A stretch of 64,000 nt of DNA from Microbacterium arborescens (GCF_030369635.1 NZ_CP128474.1:2666001-2730000), one strand, 5' to 3'; numbered from the stretch's first letter, positions 52,905 through 62,609 are shown. Program-made: numbers and translations. The notes: generated by a model not told the origin, from the letters alone.

Positions 52905-53231
52905 TTGGGCAGGTTTGTTTACGACGGCAACAATCGCGTCGACATCGAGGACCGCACGCTCGCACACCTTCAGATGACCATCGGGGCCAAGCTCCGACGA
53001 GGCGAGGCGTTCTTCTTCACTTGGAAGGACGATGTCAGCGTCGGCAAGGGCCGAACGACCGTCTGGATGCACTCTGCGGCATCCCTCGTCTTCACCTTCC
53101 ACGGCAGTCGCACCCCGGCGATCAACCGCGCCTGGCTCGAGGCGCTGATGTACACGGCCAACTCGCCCACCGGGCTCTACGTCGTTCCCGAGCCGGCGGA
53201 GTCCGCGACCGACAAGCTCGGTGTTGAGTAG
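52905..53231 (+). CDS. Small DUF7882-type protein, copy 2 (TTG start)
   Basis: A 108-residue paralogue of the protein at 52040-52375. The start is TTG at 52905 (LGRFVYDGN), supported by GGAGGAATA immediately upstream and by alignment with MGRFIY of copy 1. It differs mainly in the tail (AESATDKLGVE). Its last 11 nt overlap the AraC gene, so the two are translationally coupled. Confidence 0.75.
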   Translation: MGRFVYDGNNRVDIEDRTLAHLQMTIGAKLRRGEAFFFTWKDDVSVGKGRTTVWMHSAASLVFTFHGSRTPAINRAWLEALMYTANSPTGLYVVPEPAESATDKLGVE

Positions 53232-54168
53232 TCAGCCCGTTCGACGGGGGTTGCAGACCGACGACCCCGGTCGGGCACAGGAATCGATCAGCTCGCTCTA
53301 CGAGTCCTCGGTCTCTCTCGCGGTCGACGGTTCCACGCCGTTCCGATACGAGATGGCAGCTCTCGCTCACCCCGAAGCGGCGGCCGCCGCGATCCGTTTC
53401 ACCGGCACCATGCGTTCGGCCACGCACGCGTTTCCCCGCATCATCGTCGCGCACGCGGCCCAGGGCAGCCATCGCTGGCACGTGGGCGGAGAGTCCGGCG
53501 ACGGACGCACGCCCTTCGTCGTGCCGCCCGAGACGGAGTTCACGGCCGAATTCCGGCAGCTGCACCTGCGCACCTTCAGCATCACCGTCGAGACTCTCGA
53601 CCATGTGCTGCGCGCACTGATCGGGGACGACCCGCGCAACCTGCAGTTCGCCGGGCTGAACCGCCGGGCCGAGAACCCGCGGCTCGTCGCCGAGACGCTC
53701 CGCTTCCTCGAGGCGACCATCCTGGCCGACGAGAAGGTCGCGGCGTCGCCGCTCATGCGGACTCAACTCATCCACCAGGCGGTCGCGTCGCTCGTGACGG
53801 CATTCCCGCTCATCGACCCGGACGAGGGGGAACGTCGCCGCCCGACGGCGCGCGCCGTCCGCCGGGCCGTGGCCTTCATGGAGGAGAACGTCGGCAACCC
53901 CATCAGCATCAGCGACATCGCGGTCGCTTCGGGAACATCGGTCCGAGCGCTCCAGAGCGCGTTCCACAAGGCCTTCGAGATCCCGCCGAGCACCTATCTG
54001 CGCCGCCTGCGCATCGAGGGAGCTCATCGCGAGCTGCGCGCTGCGCCTCCCGGCTCGACGACGGTCCGGGATGTCGCGCTGCGCTGGGGCTTCGCTCACA
54101 CGGGTCGTTTCGCCCAGCTCTACGCCGCGATGTACGGCGAGCACCCGTCGCACACGCTGCGCCGCTGA
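53221..54168 (+). CDS. AraC-family transcriptional regulator
   Basis: A 315-residue regulator with an unclassified N-terminal sensing region (about 1-215) and a C-terminal AraC HTH pair (about 220-315: ISISDIAVASGTSVRALQSAFHKAF and RDVALRWGFAHTGRFAQLYAAMYGEHPS). GTG start overlaps the stop of the small gene before it. It may control the DUF7882-type genes; its ligand is unknown. Confidence 0.88.
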   Translation: MLSSQPVRRGLQTDDPGRAQESISSLYESSVSLAVDGSTPFRYEMAALAHPEAAAAAIRFTGTMRSATHAFPRIIVAHAAQGSHRWHVGGESGDGRTPFVVPPETEFTAEFRQLHLRTFSITVETLDHVLRALIGDDPRNLQFAGLNRRAENPRLVAETLRFLEATILADEKVAASPLMRTQLIHQAVASLVTAFPLIDPDEGERRRPTARAVRRAVAFMEENVGNPISISDIAVASGTSVRALQSAFHKAFEIPPSTYLRRLRIEGAHRELRAAPPGSTTVRDVALRWGFAHTGRFAQLYAAMYGEHPSHTLRR

Positions 54169-54178
54169 GCCGCCTCCC

Positions 54179-55366
54179 TCAGGCGGCCGATGCGGCCGCG
54201 GCGTCGGGGAGCAGGATCCATACGCGGGCGCCGCCCAGCGGCGAGTCGTCGAGACCGATTCGCCCGCCGTGCGCCTGGATCACGCGTCGGCAGGTCGACA
54301 GGCCGATCCCGAGTCCGTCGACGTCGGAGTCGCCCCGCTCCATCAGCGCGAACACGCGCTCTCGGTCCTCCGGCGGCACGCCGGGGCCGTTGTCGTCGAC
54401 GGTGATGCGCCACCCGCCGGGCACGGCGTGCGCCTCAACCCGCACCCGGGGCGCGAGCTCGGCCGCGGCGGTGAACTTCAGGGCGTTGGCGACGACGTTC
54501 TGAAGCACCGCACGCAGGAGGGTGGGATCCCCGACCGGCTGCACGTCGATGTCCTGGCTGACATCGGCGCCCGAGGCGGAGATCTGCGCATCGAGGTCCT
54601 CGACGACGGCGTGCATCACGGCATCCAGATCGACCCGCTTCCGCTGCGGGCTCGCGCCGCCGACGCGGGCGTAGGAGAGGATGTCCGAGATCATGGCGTT
54701 CATACGGTCGGCCGCCGACTCCGCACGGGCGAGCACCCGCGCCGCTTCGGGAGCGTTGTCCATGTCGGGGCTGTCGATCGCGAGCTCGAGGAAGCCGGTG
54801 AGCGCCGTGAGCGGATTGCGGAGGTCGTGACTGATCTGCCCCGCGAAGCGTGAGAGCTGATCGTTGGACTCGCTGAGCTCACGACTGATCCGGCGCAGTT
54901 CGAGCAGGTCCACCACCTGGTGCGCGAGCAGGTCGAGCGCATCACGCGAGGACTCGTCGAGATCGCCGACGGAGTCGTTGAAGACGCACAGCGTGCCGAT
55001 CGCGACACCCGCCGGGGTGATGAGGGGGCTCGACGCGTAGAACCGCACGTGGGCGACCTCGCCGGTGACGAACGGGTTCGCGGAGAAGCGGTCGTCGAGG
55101 CGGGCGTCGGGAACGACGACCCGTCCGGGGCGTGCGATGACCGCGGCGCACATCGAGTCTTCGCGCGAGCAGACGGCCGGCTCGAAGCCGACGGCGGCGA
55201 TCTGGTGCTGCGACCGGTCGTCGATGATGTTGATGACGGCCGTGTCGACGCCGCACACCGTGGCGGCGAGGCGGACGATCCCCTGCAGGTCGGGCGCGGG
55301 GGCCTCGCCGATGACGTGGTAGGCGTCGATCGCCTCGCGGCGGCTGATGTCGAGTTCGGTGACCAT
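54179..55366 (-). CDS. Soluble GAF-domain sensor histidine kinase
   Basis: A 395-residue kinase without membrane segments. A GAF domain (about 25-155) includes NIIDDRSQHQIAAVGFEPAVC and GTLCVFND. The HisKA domain has the phospho-His in SHDLRNPLTAL, and HATPase_c has NVVANALKF, DDNGPGVP and GLGIGLSTCRRV. No response regulator is adjacent. It is in an operon-like run with the ABC exporter genes upstream (7-nt gap). Confidence 0.9.
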   Translation of the reverse strand: MVTELDISRREAIDAYHVIGEAPAPDLQGIVRLAATVCGVDTAVINIIDDRSQHQIAAVGFEPAVCSREDSMCAAVIARPGRVVVPDARLDDRFSANPFVTGEVAHVRFYASSPLITPAGVAIGTLCVFNDSVGDLDESSRDALDLLAHQVVDLLELRRISRELSESNDQLSRFAGQISHDLRNPLTALTGFLELAIDSPDMDNAPEAARVLARAESAADRMNAMISDILSYARVGGASPQRKRVDLDAVMHAVVEDLDAQISASGADVSQDIDVQPVGDPTLLRAVLQNVVANALKFTAAAELAPRVRVEAHAVPGGWRITVDDNGPGVPPEDRERVFALMERGDSDVDGLGIGLSTCRRVIQAHGGRIGLDDSPLGGARVWILLPDAAAASAA

Positions 55367-55373
55367 GGCTCTC

Positions 55374-56465
55374 TTACGCTATCCGCGTTCCCGGCGGGAG
55401 GGCTCGGGCCGGCGTCCTCGTCCGCGACCAGGCTCCCGCCACCAGCAGGCCGGCCACGACGATCTGGCCGCCGAGTCCGACGAACCAGCTCGGCACGGTC
55501 CGATCGCGGATCTCGGCGGGTGTCTCCACGCCATCGCGCATGGTCGGTCGGCATTCGTCGTACACCGTCGCGAGGTCGGGCGGGATCTGCGCCTGGCGGA
55601 CTCCCGACGCGATCTGTCCGAACAGGTCGACGGGCTGGCCGTATCCGTTGTACTCGGCGGGCGTCGCGTCAGCGAGGATGACGAAGGGATTGGCCGCGAG
55701 CACCCACCAGACGCGGTCGAACCGCGGCACGGTGTACGTCGAGTCCTGCGGGGCGTCGCACACCATGCGGGCCGGATCGTTCCAGCAGTCGTCCGCGCCG
55801 TCGACGCACTGCGGCGAGCCGTCGGCGTTGTACATCGCCGGGCGGTAGGTCGTGGTCGCCTCACTCGAGAACGCGGTCGCGCCCAGGCCGAAGGCGATGA
55901 GCGTCCCGAAGACGAGGGCGGAGACGACGAGGTAGGTCGCCGCCACCGAGAAGAGGGGGCGGGCGATCAGGCCGCTGAGCCCGACCCCGATCGCGGCGAT
56001 GATGCCGATCTCGACGATGAGGACCGCCAGCGACACCACGACCACGACGGGGTCCACTCCCCCGGCCAGCGTCGCGACGACGAGGAAGGGTGCCGCGACG
56101 GCGGCGAAGGCGAGCCCGGTGATCCAGGCGGCGAGCACCTTGCCCAGCAGGATCTCGGACGTGCGCGCGAGGGTCACCTGGACGGGTGCGAGGGTCGCGG
56201 CATCCCGGTCGCCGTTGATGGAGTTGCCGCTCAGCGTCGGTGAGACCAGCACGACGAGCAACAGCGTGATGATGACGATCGTCGAGTAGATCCCCGCGCC
56301 GCGTTGGTCGGCCTGAGAGACGATGCCGCCGAACGCGAGGAACGCGAGCGCCGTCACACCGATGAGCAGGACGGCGAAGATACCGAGCAGCACGTACCAC
56401 GAGACGGTGCGCACGCGCTGGAGCAGCTCGAGGCGGGCGACGGTCCACAGCCGCGCGATGCTCAT
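55374..56465 (-). CDS. ABC-2 type transporter permease
   Basis: A 363-residue membrane protein with about six helices: one near the N-terminus (VSWYVLLGIFAVLLIGVTALAF), four in the middle, and one near the C-terminus. A large external loop (about 205-320) contains four Cys residues (CVDGADDC, MVC, DEC) that could form disulfides. The ATG overlaps the ATPase stop (ATGA). It works with the ATPase encoded just before it. Confidence 0.87.
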   Translation of the reverse strand: MSIARLWTVARLELLQRVRTVSWYVLLGIFAVLLIGVTALAFLAFGGIVSQADQRGAGIYSTIVIITLLLVVLVSPTLSGNSINGDRDAATLAPVQVTLARTSEILLGKVLAAWITGLAFAAVAAPFLVVATLAGGVDPVVVVVSLAVLIVEIGIIAAIGVGLSGLIARPLFSVAATYLVVSALVFGTLIAFGLGATAFSSEATTTYRPAMYNADGSPQCVDGADDCWNDPARMVCDAPQDSTYTVPRFDRVWWVLAANPFVILADATPAEYNGYGQPVDLFGQIASGVRQAQIPPDLATVYDECRPTMRDGVETPAEIRDRTVPSWFVGLGGQIVVAGLLVAGAWSRTRTPARALPPGTRIA

Positions 56466-57403
56466 GACGCCTCCTTCCGCTCGGAGCCGAGATCGAGGAA
56501 GGTGTGCTCGAGCATCCCGGTGGCGGCCGAGAACTCCGCGACGGCGACGCCGGCGTCGATCAGCACGCGCAGGCCGGCCGCCGCCTCCGCCTCCGACGCG
56601 AACGGGATGAGCACATCGCGGCGATCGATCGGCACCCGCGCGACATCGAGCCCGAGTGCCGTCGCTATCGGGAGCACAGCGGCCTGCGCCTCGAGGTCGG
56701 CGACGCGCACCCGCCACGTCCGGGTGCGACCCGCGGCCGCCGCGACGCGGTCGGGGCTGACGGTCGCGCCGTCGAGGAGGAACACCGCGTCATCGACGAC
56801 CTCCTCGAGCTCGGACAGGATGTGGCTGGAGATGAGCACGGTCTTCCCCGCCGCCGCGAAGCCGCGCAGGAGTCCGCGCAGGTCGACGCGCGCCTGCGGA
56901 TCGAGCCCGGAAGCCGGTTCGTCGAGGAGGAGCACGGAAGGGTCGTGCACGAGAGCGCGCGCGAGTCCCAGCCGTTGCTTCTGCCCCCGTGAGAGCACAC
57001 GGGCCTGCGATCCGGCAAGACCGGTCAACCCGACCTGATCGAGCAGTTCACCCGCACGGCGGGCCGCCGCGGGCTTGTCGAGGTCGTACAGCCGAGCGGT
57101 CATCTCCAGGGTCTCCCGCACCGTGAGCGACCCCCATGCGCCGAGTGCGTCGGGCATCCAGCCCAACCGTGCGCGCGCCTGCGCCGGATCGGCGACCGGG
57201 TCGATGCCTGCGATGCGGATGCTGCCGGCATCGGGCTGCAGCAGCGACGCGAGCATCAGCAGCAGCGTCGTCTTGCCGGCGCCGTTGGGGCCGACCAGTC
57301 CGGTCACGGCACCGGCTCGGGCATCGAGATCCACGCCACGCACGGCGTCGACCCGCCCGAACGATCGACGAACGTCGCGGACGGTGATCCCGGCGGTGAG
57401 CAT
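56462..57403 (-). CDS. ABC transporter ATP-binding protein
   Basis: A 313-residue ATPase. Walker A is GPNGAGKTT, the signature is LSRGQKQRLGLARAL, Walker B is VLLLDEPASGLD, and the switch His is in SSHILSE. The C-terminal 90 residues form an accessory domain. The ATG at 57401-57403 was used; a GTG three codons earlier is possible. Exporter type is inferred from the ABC-2 permease; substrate unknown. Confidence 0.92.
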   Translation of the reverse strand: MLTAGITVRDVRRSFGRVDAVRGVDLDARAGAVTGLVGPNGAGKTTLLLMLASLLQPDAGSIRIAGIDPVADPAQARARLGWMPDALGAWGSLTVRETLEMTARLYDLDKPAAARRAGELLDQVGLTGLAGSQARVLSRGQKQRLGLARALVHDPSVLLLDEPASGLDPQARVDLRGLLRGFAAAGKTVLISSHILSELEEVVDDAVFLLDGATVSPDRVAAAAGRTRTWRVRVADLEAQAAVLPIATALGLDVARVPIDRRDVLIPFASEAEAAAGLRVLIDAGVAVAEFSAATGMLEHTFLDLGSERKEAS

Positions 57404-57413
57404 GTCCGACACC

Positions 57414-59036
57414 CTAGGGGACGGCGGTGCCCGGATCGAGCGATGATCCGGCGGCGGGCGCGTCGTCTCGGGGCAGGCGGACGACCGCGGTGGTTCCGCG
57501 CACGGTTCCGGGAAGCAGTCGGACATCACCGCCGTAGGCCCGCGCCAGACCCCTCGCGAGCGAGAGCCCGAGGCCGAGCCCCTGGTCCGCGCTTCGACGA
57601 GAACGCGCGGTGCGGTAGAAGCGCTCGAACGCCTGCCGTCGCTCGGCGGGAGTCATCCCCGGGCCTGCATCGGATACGGCGATCACGATGTCGTCGGGAC
57701 GGTTCGTGATCGCCACCGTCACCTCGCCACCGCGGGGCGACACCTGCCGGGCGTTGTGCAGCAGCTCCGCGACGATCGATTGGAGGTCGCGGTCCGCGAT
57801 GCGCGCCCGGGCCTCGGTTCCCGTCACGGTGACCCGGACCTCGGGAACACCGTCGGCCGTTTCGGACACGGCCCGGTCGACGACCACGCGCACGTCGCTC
57901 GACGGCACCCCGGGCGACACATCCGCGCGGCCCGTCGCGAGCATGAGCTCGACCGTCCGCTCCAGCCTCTCGGCGGCGCGGTGGACGGTCTCCCACCGGT
58001 CGCGATGCTCGGGCATGGCCCCGGCGACGGCGAGTTCGGCGTTGCCGAGGATGACCGTGAGCGGAGTGCGCAGCTCGTGGCCGACCGTGTCGAGGAAGCG
58101 GTCGCGTACGGCGACAGCCTCGATCAGCTCGGTCACATCCTGAGCGACCACGAGGACCCCGATGGTCTCGCCGTCGAGAGCGATGGGGCGGGCGACGAAA
58201 CGCAGGGCCACCTGGGCGCCGGGCTCGCCGACCCACACCCGACGCGCGTCGGCGAGCTCGCCCGAGACGATGATGTCGCGCAGGTACGGTCCCCACGCGA
58301 TCGGTGTGACCCGGTCCTCCTCGTAGACGGCGCCGCGCCCGTCCTGGTCGAGCGAGATCTCGATCCCGGCGCGGCGCGCCAGCGCGCGTGCGGGGGCGTT
58401 CGCCACCAGCACCGCGCCGTCGTCGCCGAAGAGGACGATGGCGTCCGGGCTCGTGTCGAGCAGCTGACGCAGGGTCGCGTCGGCTCGACCCGACGACTCG
58501 AGCGCCTCGGCCAGTCGATGCGTGGTGCTGCGGACGGTCGTGCGCTGACGGCGGAGGTCGATGGCGACGAAACGGGTACCGATCGCGAACAGGCCGAGCA
58601 TCGCCGGCAGCGTCACGAGCGACACCCATTCGCCGAGCCCCGCGGGGACGGCGGGGTCCGCTGCGAGAGGCAGGAGCCCCGCGACCACCACGCCGAGCGC
58701 CGCGACGACCGGCGGGAACGCGAACGCGAGCCAGGCGATGGCGAAGATCACGAGCATCCCGGCGACCGGCAGCAGATCGATCGCGCTGCTGCGTATGGGG
58801 GCGCAGGCGAGGATCGAGGCGAGCGGCACGATGCAGACCCAGACGGTTCCGCGGGTCGGTTTGTAATGCCAGACGAACCCCATGGCGATGCAGGCGGCGA
58901 GGATGACGCCCGCGCCGATGACATAGGCGACGGTGATGCGCGTGGGTTCGACGATCGCGACGGTCGTGGAGATCATCGCGGTCGACACCGCCATCAGGTA
59001 CTGGGCGTACGGCTGGATCCGGGGTCTGCTGAGCAT
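57414..59036 (-). CDS. Membrane PAS sensor histidine kinase
   Basis: A 540-residue kinase. Five to six N-terminal helices (about 12-165) precede a PAS region (about 195-310: LLDTSPDAIVLFGDDGAVLVAN). HisKA has the phospho-His in GHELRTPLTVILGN, and HATPase_c has LLHNARQVSP, SDAGPGMTP and GLGLGLSLARGL. No response regulator is adjacent. It lies 10 nt upstream of the ABC ATPase gene on the same strand. Confidence 0.92.
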   Translation of the reverse strand: MLSRPRIQPYAQYLMAVSTAMISTTVAIVEPTRITVAYVIGAGVILAACIAMGFVWHYKPTRGTVWVCIVPLASILACAPIRSSAIDLLPVAGMLVIFAIAWLAFAFPPVVAALGVVVAGLLPLAADPAVPAGLGEWVSLVTLPAMLGLFAIGTRFVAIDLRRQRTTVRSTTHRLAEALESSGRADATLRQLLDTSPDAIVLFGDDGAVLVANAPARALARRAGIEISLDQDGRGAVYEEDRVTPIAWGPYLRDIIVSGELADARRVWVGEPGAQVALRFVARPIALDGETIGVLVVAQDVTELIEAVAVRDRFLDTVGHELRTPLTVILGNAELAVAGAMPEHRDRWETVHRAAERLERTVELMLATGRADVSPGVPSSDVRVVVDRAVSETADGVPEVRVTVTGTEARARIADRDLQSIVAELLHNARQVSPRGGEVTVAITNRPDDIVIAVSDAGPGMTPAERRQAFERFYRTARSRRSADQGLGLGLSLARGLARAYGGDVRLLPGTVRGTTAVVRLPRDDAPAAGSSLDPGTAVP

Positions 59037-59126
59037 CGGGCCTCATCCGCGGGCATCCGCTCGCCCGACGACGATCACCCTCCCGACCCGGCGCGTCCGA
59101 TGTCAAGTCCGTGACAAGCGCCGGCG

Positions 59127-60125
59127 TCAGTTCCTGAAGGCGTCGACACCGAGATCGGGGTGGTCGACGAAGACACCGTCGACGCCGGATGCCGCGAGTT
59201 CGGCCCACTCGGCGCGGTAGTCACCCCACGCGGATCGCCCGCCGCGGCGTCGATGCCGACGGGCGAGGAAGGCATTCTCAGGCCGCGCGGTCCAGGTGAA
59301 GACGACCAGATCGCGCTCGTGCGCTGCGTCCACGAGAACACGCCCGCCGTCCGCACCCTGAGCGGGGTCGAGGATCATCCGCTTGTCGAGGCTCACGCCG
59401 GCGACGCGGCCGCGCAGCGCATCGAGCCCCGCGGGCGATGCCCACGCTCGATAGCCGCGGGCATGCTCGCCCTCGGCGGCGACGAGGTCGTACGGGGTCC
59501 CGTCGGCCTCGAGGAGGAAGATCCGCGTTCCGGCGACTCCGGCGTCGGCGAGCCGGTCGAGGATCGTCAGTTCGAACGACTCGATCCACAGCGGCAGACC
59601 TGCGAGATCGGCGCGGACCGCCTCGATCTCGGCGCCGACGAGGCCGGCGACGTCGAAGCCCGCGCTCTCGAAGAAGGTCGCGTGCTTGATCTCGACCACG
59701 ATGCCCGGTCGGCGCCCGGACTGCTCCGCGAAGTCCGCGACCAGGTCGAAGAGGTCTCGCAGCCGCAGCATCGGCTCCGCGCCGTCACGCCGGGCGCTGT
59801 CGGGCCGCAGCTGCGGGAGTCGCTCGCGACACCGGAGCCGCGACAGCTCGTCCCACGTGAAGTCCTCGGTGAACCAACCGATGACCGCGGCGCCGTCGAC
59901 GGTCTTCGTCGTACGCCGCGCCGCGAACTCGGCGTGGTCGGCGACGTCGGTGGTCGTGCCGATCTCGTTCTCGTGGCGGATGATCGCGACGCCGTCCCGG
60001 CTGAAGACGACGTCGGGCTCGACGGCGTCGACGCCGTTCTCGAGCGCCAGCAGATACGACGAGCGGGTGTGCTCGGGGAGGTACCCGGGCGCACCGCGGT
60101 GTCCGATCACGAGGGGGCGAGGCAC
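59127..60125 (-). CDS. Glycerophosphodiester phosphodiesterase
   Basis: A 332-residue TIM-barrel enzyme that splits glycerophosphodiesters into glycerol-3-phosphate and alcohol. Catalytic elements visible are HRGAPGYLPEHT, EPDVV (metal ligands) and RHENEIGTTTD. KHATFF, WIESFE and DGVFVDHPDLG line the barrel. GTG start at 60123-60125. There is no signal peptide, so it acts in the cytosol. Confidence 0.92.
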   Translation of the reverse strand: MPRPLVIGHRGAPGYLPEHTRSSYLLALENGVDAVEPDVVFSRDGVAIIRHENEIGTTTDVADHAEFAARRTTKTVDGAAVIGWFTEDFTWDELSRLRCRERLPQLRPDSARRDGAEPMLRLRDLFDLVADFAEQSGRRPGIVVEIKHATFFESAGFDVAGLVGAEIEAVRADLAGLPLWIESFELTILDRLADAGVAGTRIFLLEADGTPYDLVAAEGEHARGYRAWASPAGLDALRGRVAGVSLDKRMILDPAQGADGGRVLVDAAHERDLVVFTWTARPENAFLARRHRRRGGRSAWGDYRAEWAELAASGVDGVFVDHPDLGVDAFRN

Positions 60126-60281
60126 CGTCTCAGGCTAGGGCCGGCCCGCGGTGTTTCGCTGAGGGCGATCGGCTTCATGGCCTGCTCACAGCGGGGAACG
60201 CGCACCGCGGGAACCGGTTCCCCTAGGCTGGGTGGACACGGCATCCAGCTGTGTCGACCCTCGACTTGGAGTGTGAGAGCA

Positions 60282-61184
60282 GTGGCCCTCAATAACCCCG
60301 CATTCGACAATCCCGCGTTCAAGGAGCAGCGGCCGGGTCTGACGCCGCCCGCCGCTCCCGGCATGCAGACCGCCTCGGCGCAGCACGCCGGTGTGGACGT
60401 CGCCGCACAGGCGCAGCTCGAAGGCATGTACGCCTCGCCGGCCGCCGGTGCCCGCGAGACCGACCGCATGACGGTCGAAGACACCGTCGTCAAGACGCTC
60501 GGCCTCTTCGCCATCCTCCTCGTGACGGCAGCCGTCGGCTGGGTGTGGACGCTGTCCACCGTCGACCGCACGAGCCTGAACCCCAGCCCGACGCTCCTCC
60601 CGTGGATCATCGGCGCGCTCGGCGGCTTCGTCCTGGCGATGGTCATCACCTTCACGTCGCGTAAGAAGGTCCGCCCCGGCCTGATCTTCGCGTACGCGGC
60701 CTTCGAGGGGCTTTTCGTCGGCGGCATCTCCGCCTACCTCGAGTTCATCTTCCCGGGCATCGTGATGCAGGCGACTCTCGCGACGCTGGCCGTCGTCGGC
60801 GTCACCCTCGCGCTGTTCGCGAGCGGCAAGGTCCGGGCCTCGGCCAAGGCGACCAAGATCTTCATGATCGCGATGCTCGGCTACCTCGTCTTCTCGCTGC
60901 TGAACGTCGGCCTGATGCTCTTCGGCGTCATCCCGGGCGGCATGATGTTCGGTCTGCACAGCATGAAGATCGCCGGCATCCCGCTCGGGCTGATCATCGG
61001 CGTGCTCGTCGTCATCATGGCGGCGTACTCGCTCGTGCTCGACTTCGACAACATCCAGCAGGGCGTCCGCAACGGCGCACCGCGCAAATTCGGATGGGTC
61101 GGCGCGTTCGGCATCATGGTCACGGTCGTCTGGCTGTACGTCGAGATCCTGCGGATCATCGCGATCCTGCGCGGAAACAACTGA
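60282..61184 (+). CDS. Bax inhibitor-1/YccA family membrane protein
   Basis: A 300-residue protein with a polar N-terminal 70 residues (NPAFDNPAFKEQRPGLTPP) and seven hydrophobic segments from about residue 72. The late RNGAPRKFGWVGAFGIMVTVVWLYVEILRI is typical of actinobacterial YccA-like members. Bacterial homologues form calcium-leak channels; the role here is not shown. GTG start at 60282 was chosen; a GTG three codons earlier is possible. Confidence 0.88.
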   Translation: MALNNPAFDNPAFKEQRPGLTPPAAPGMQTASAQHAGVDVAAQAQLEGMYASPAAGARETDRMTVEDTVVKTLGLFAILLVTAAVGWVWTLSTVDRTSLNPSPTLLPWIIGALGGFVLAMVITFTSRKKVRPGLIFAYAAFEGLFVGGISAYLEFIFPGIVMQATLATLAVVGVTLALFASGKVRASAKATKIFMIAMLGYLVFSLLNVGLMLFGVIPGGMMFGLHSMKIAGIPLGLIIGVLVVIMAAYSLVLDFDNIQQGVRNGAPRKFGWVGAFGIMVTVVWLYVEILRIIAILRGNN

Positions 61185-61205
61185 CGCGACCCCGCGATCC
61201 TCGAA

Positions 61206-61231
61206 GGCCCGTCCGGTTCGCCGGGCGGGTC
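61206..61231 (+). terminator. Terminator with TTCG tetraloop
   Basis: GGCCCGTCCGG-TTCG-CCGGGCGGGTC, an 11-bp stem with two G-U pairs, lies 22 nt after the YccA-type gene stop and before the ROK regulator. Confidence 0.6.
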
Positions 61232-61272
61232 TTCGCCATGCACCCGCACAGTATGGTTCGACGGGAGGAACC

Positions 61273-62502
61273 ATGAGACGCGGCTCGAATCTGCCGGCCG
61301 TCGGCACGTACAACCAGACGCTCGTGCTCGACCTGATCCGACGCTCCCCCGAGGGCATCAGCCGCATCGAGCTGGCCGCCCGCACCGGCCTCTCCGCCCA
61401 GACGCTCAGCAACGTCGCCCGCCGTCTCGTCGCCGAGGGCTGGGTGCGCGAGGGCACGCCGGTCGTCTCGGGCCCCGGCAAGCCCCGCACCCCGCTCCAG
61501 CTCGATCCCGCCGCGCGATGCGCCGTCGGCATCCACCTCGATCCTGCGGTCGAGACCGTCGTCGTCGTCGATCTCCTCGGTCACGTGGTCGCGCAGACCG
61601 AACGGACGCCGCGCCCCGACGCGACTCGGGATCAGATCGTCGCCGACCTCGTCGGCACCGTCGAGTCGCTTCTCGTGGAGGGTGGGCGATCGCGGGCATC
61701 CGTGCTCGGCATCGGCGTCGCGGCCCCCGGCCCCCTCGACGCGGAGGCGGGCATCCTGTTCGAGCCCCCGCTCCTGCCCCCGATCTGGCACGACCTCGCC
61801 CTCGGCCCGCTGCTGCACGAGGCGACGGGACTGCCGACGACGGTGGAGAAGGACGTCGTGGCCGCGATGGTCGGCGAGCTCTGGCGCGATGCAGCGCAAG
61901 AGCTGCAGGACTCGATCTTCGTCTACTACGGCGCCGGCGTGGGTGTGGGCCTCGCGGTCGACGGCACTCCGATCCGCGGCCGGACGGGCAACGCCGGCGA
62001 CGTCGCGCATCTCGTCGTCGAACCGAACGGGCCGATGTGCGGATGCGGTCAGCGCGGGTGCCTCGGCGCGGCGATCGCGCCCGAACGGCTGCTCGTCGAC
62101 GGCGGCGTGATCGACGGTGCTGAGCCCGTCGCCGCGCCCGCGCTCCGGGAGCGCCTGCGCGAGCTGGCATCCCGGGCCGGCGGCGGTGACGAGCGCGCTG
62201 CGGCCGCGGTCAGGCGGGCCGGGTCGAGCCTCGCGCGTGCGGTCGTTCAGATCAACAACCTCCTCGACGCGGATGTCGTCGTCGTCGGCGGCCCCCTGTG
62301 GACGCTGCTGTCGGCGAGCGCGAGCAGCGCCCTGTCCGACGCCGTCGCGGCGAGCACCGAGACAGCCACGGTCCGCGGCATCCGGGTGCTCGAGAGCGCG
62401 CTCGCCACCGACGCGGCAGCCGCCGGGGCCGCATGCCTCGTGCTCGACGCCGCGATGACGCCGCGCCCGACCGACCTGATGATCGCGGGCACGGCGGGTT
62501 GA
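61273..62502 (+). CDS. ROK-family transcriptional regulator
   Basis: A 409-residue regulator. A winged-HTH (about 12-70: GISRIELAARTGLSAQTLSNV) precedes a ROK domain (about 80-400) with CGCGQRGCL for zinc and VEKDVVAAM with the catalytic-position Asp. The kinase phosphate loop DxGxT is absent, so it is a sugar-sensing repressor rather than a kinase. It lies directly upstream of a sugar ABC operon, which it most likely controls. Confidence 0.9.
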   Translation: MRRGSNLPAVGTYNQTLVLDLIRRSPEGISRIELAARTGLSAQTLSNVARRLVAEGWVREGTPVVSGPGKPRTPLQLDPAARCAVGIHLDPAVETVVVVDLLGHVVAQTERTPRPDATRDQIVADLVGTVESLLVEGGRSRASVLGIGVAAPGPLDAEAGILFEPPLLPPIWHDLALGPLLHEATGLPTTVEKDVVAAMVGELWRDAAQELQDSIFVYYGAGVGVGLAVDGTPIRGRTGNAGDVAHLVVEPNGPMCGCGQRGCLGAAIAPERLLVDGGVIDGAEPVAAPALRERLRELASRAGGGDERAAAAVRRAGSSLARAVVQINNLLDADVVVVGGPLWTLLSASASSALSDAVAASTETATVRGIRVLESALATDAAAAGAACLVLDAAMTPRPTDLMIAGTAG

Positions 62503-62536
62503 CCCCGCGAAGAAAAGGTGCGGGCGAAACCTTGTC

Positions 62537-62562
62537 CTTTTATTCCATTTGGTTTAGAAAAG
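62537..62562 (+). promoter_or_regulatory. AT-rich operator/promoter region before the sugar-binding gene
   Basis: An AT-rich island stands out in GC-rich DNA, with CTTTT and AAAAG at its ends and the palindrome CCATTTGG (62545-62552) inside. ROK repressors usually bind AT-rich inverted repeats in this position. Confidence 0.45.
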
Positions 62563-62609
62563 ATGTGCGCGCGCACCAGCGCTCTTGTCCAAGCAAAGGA
62601 GCTTCGACC

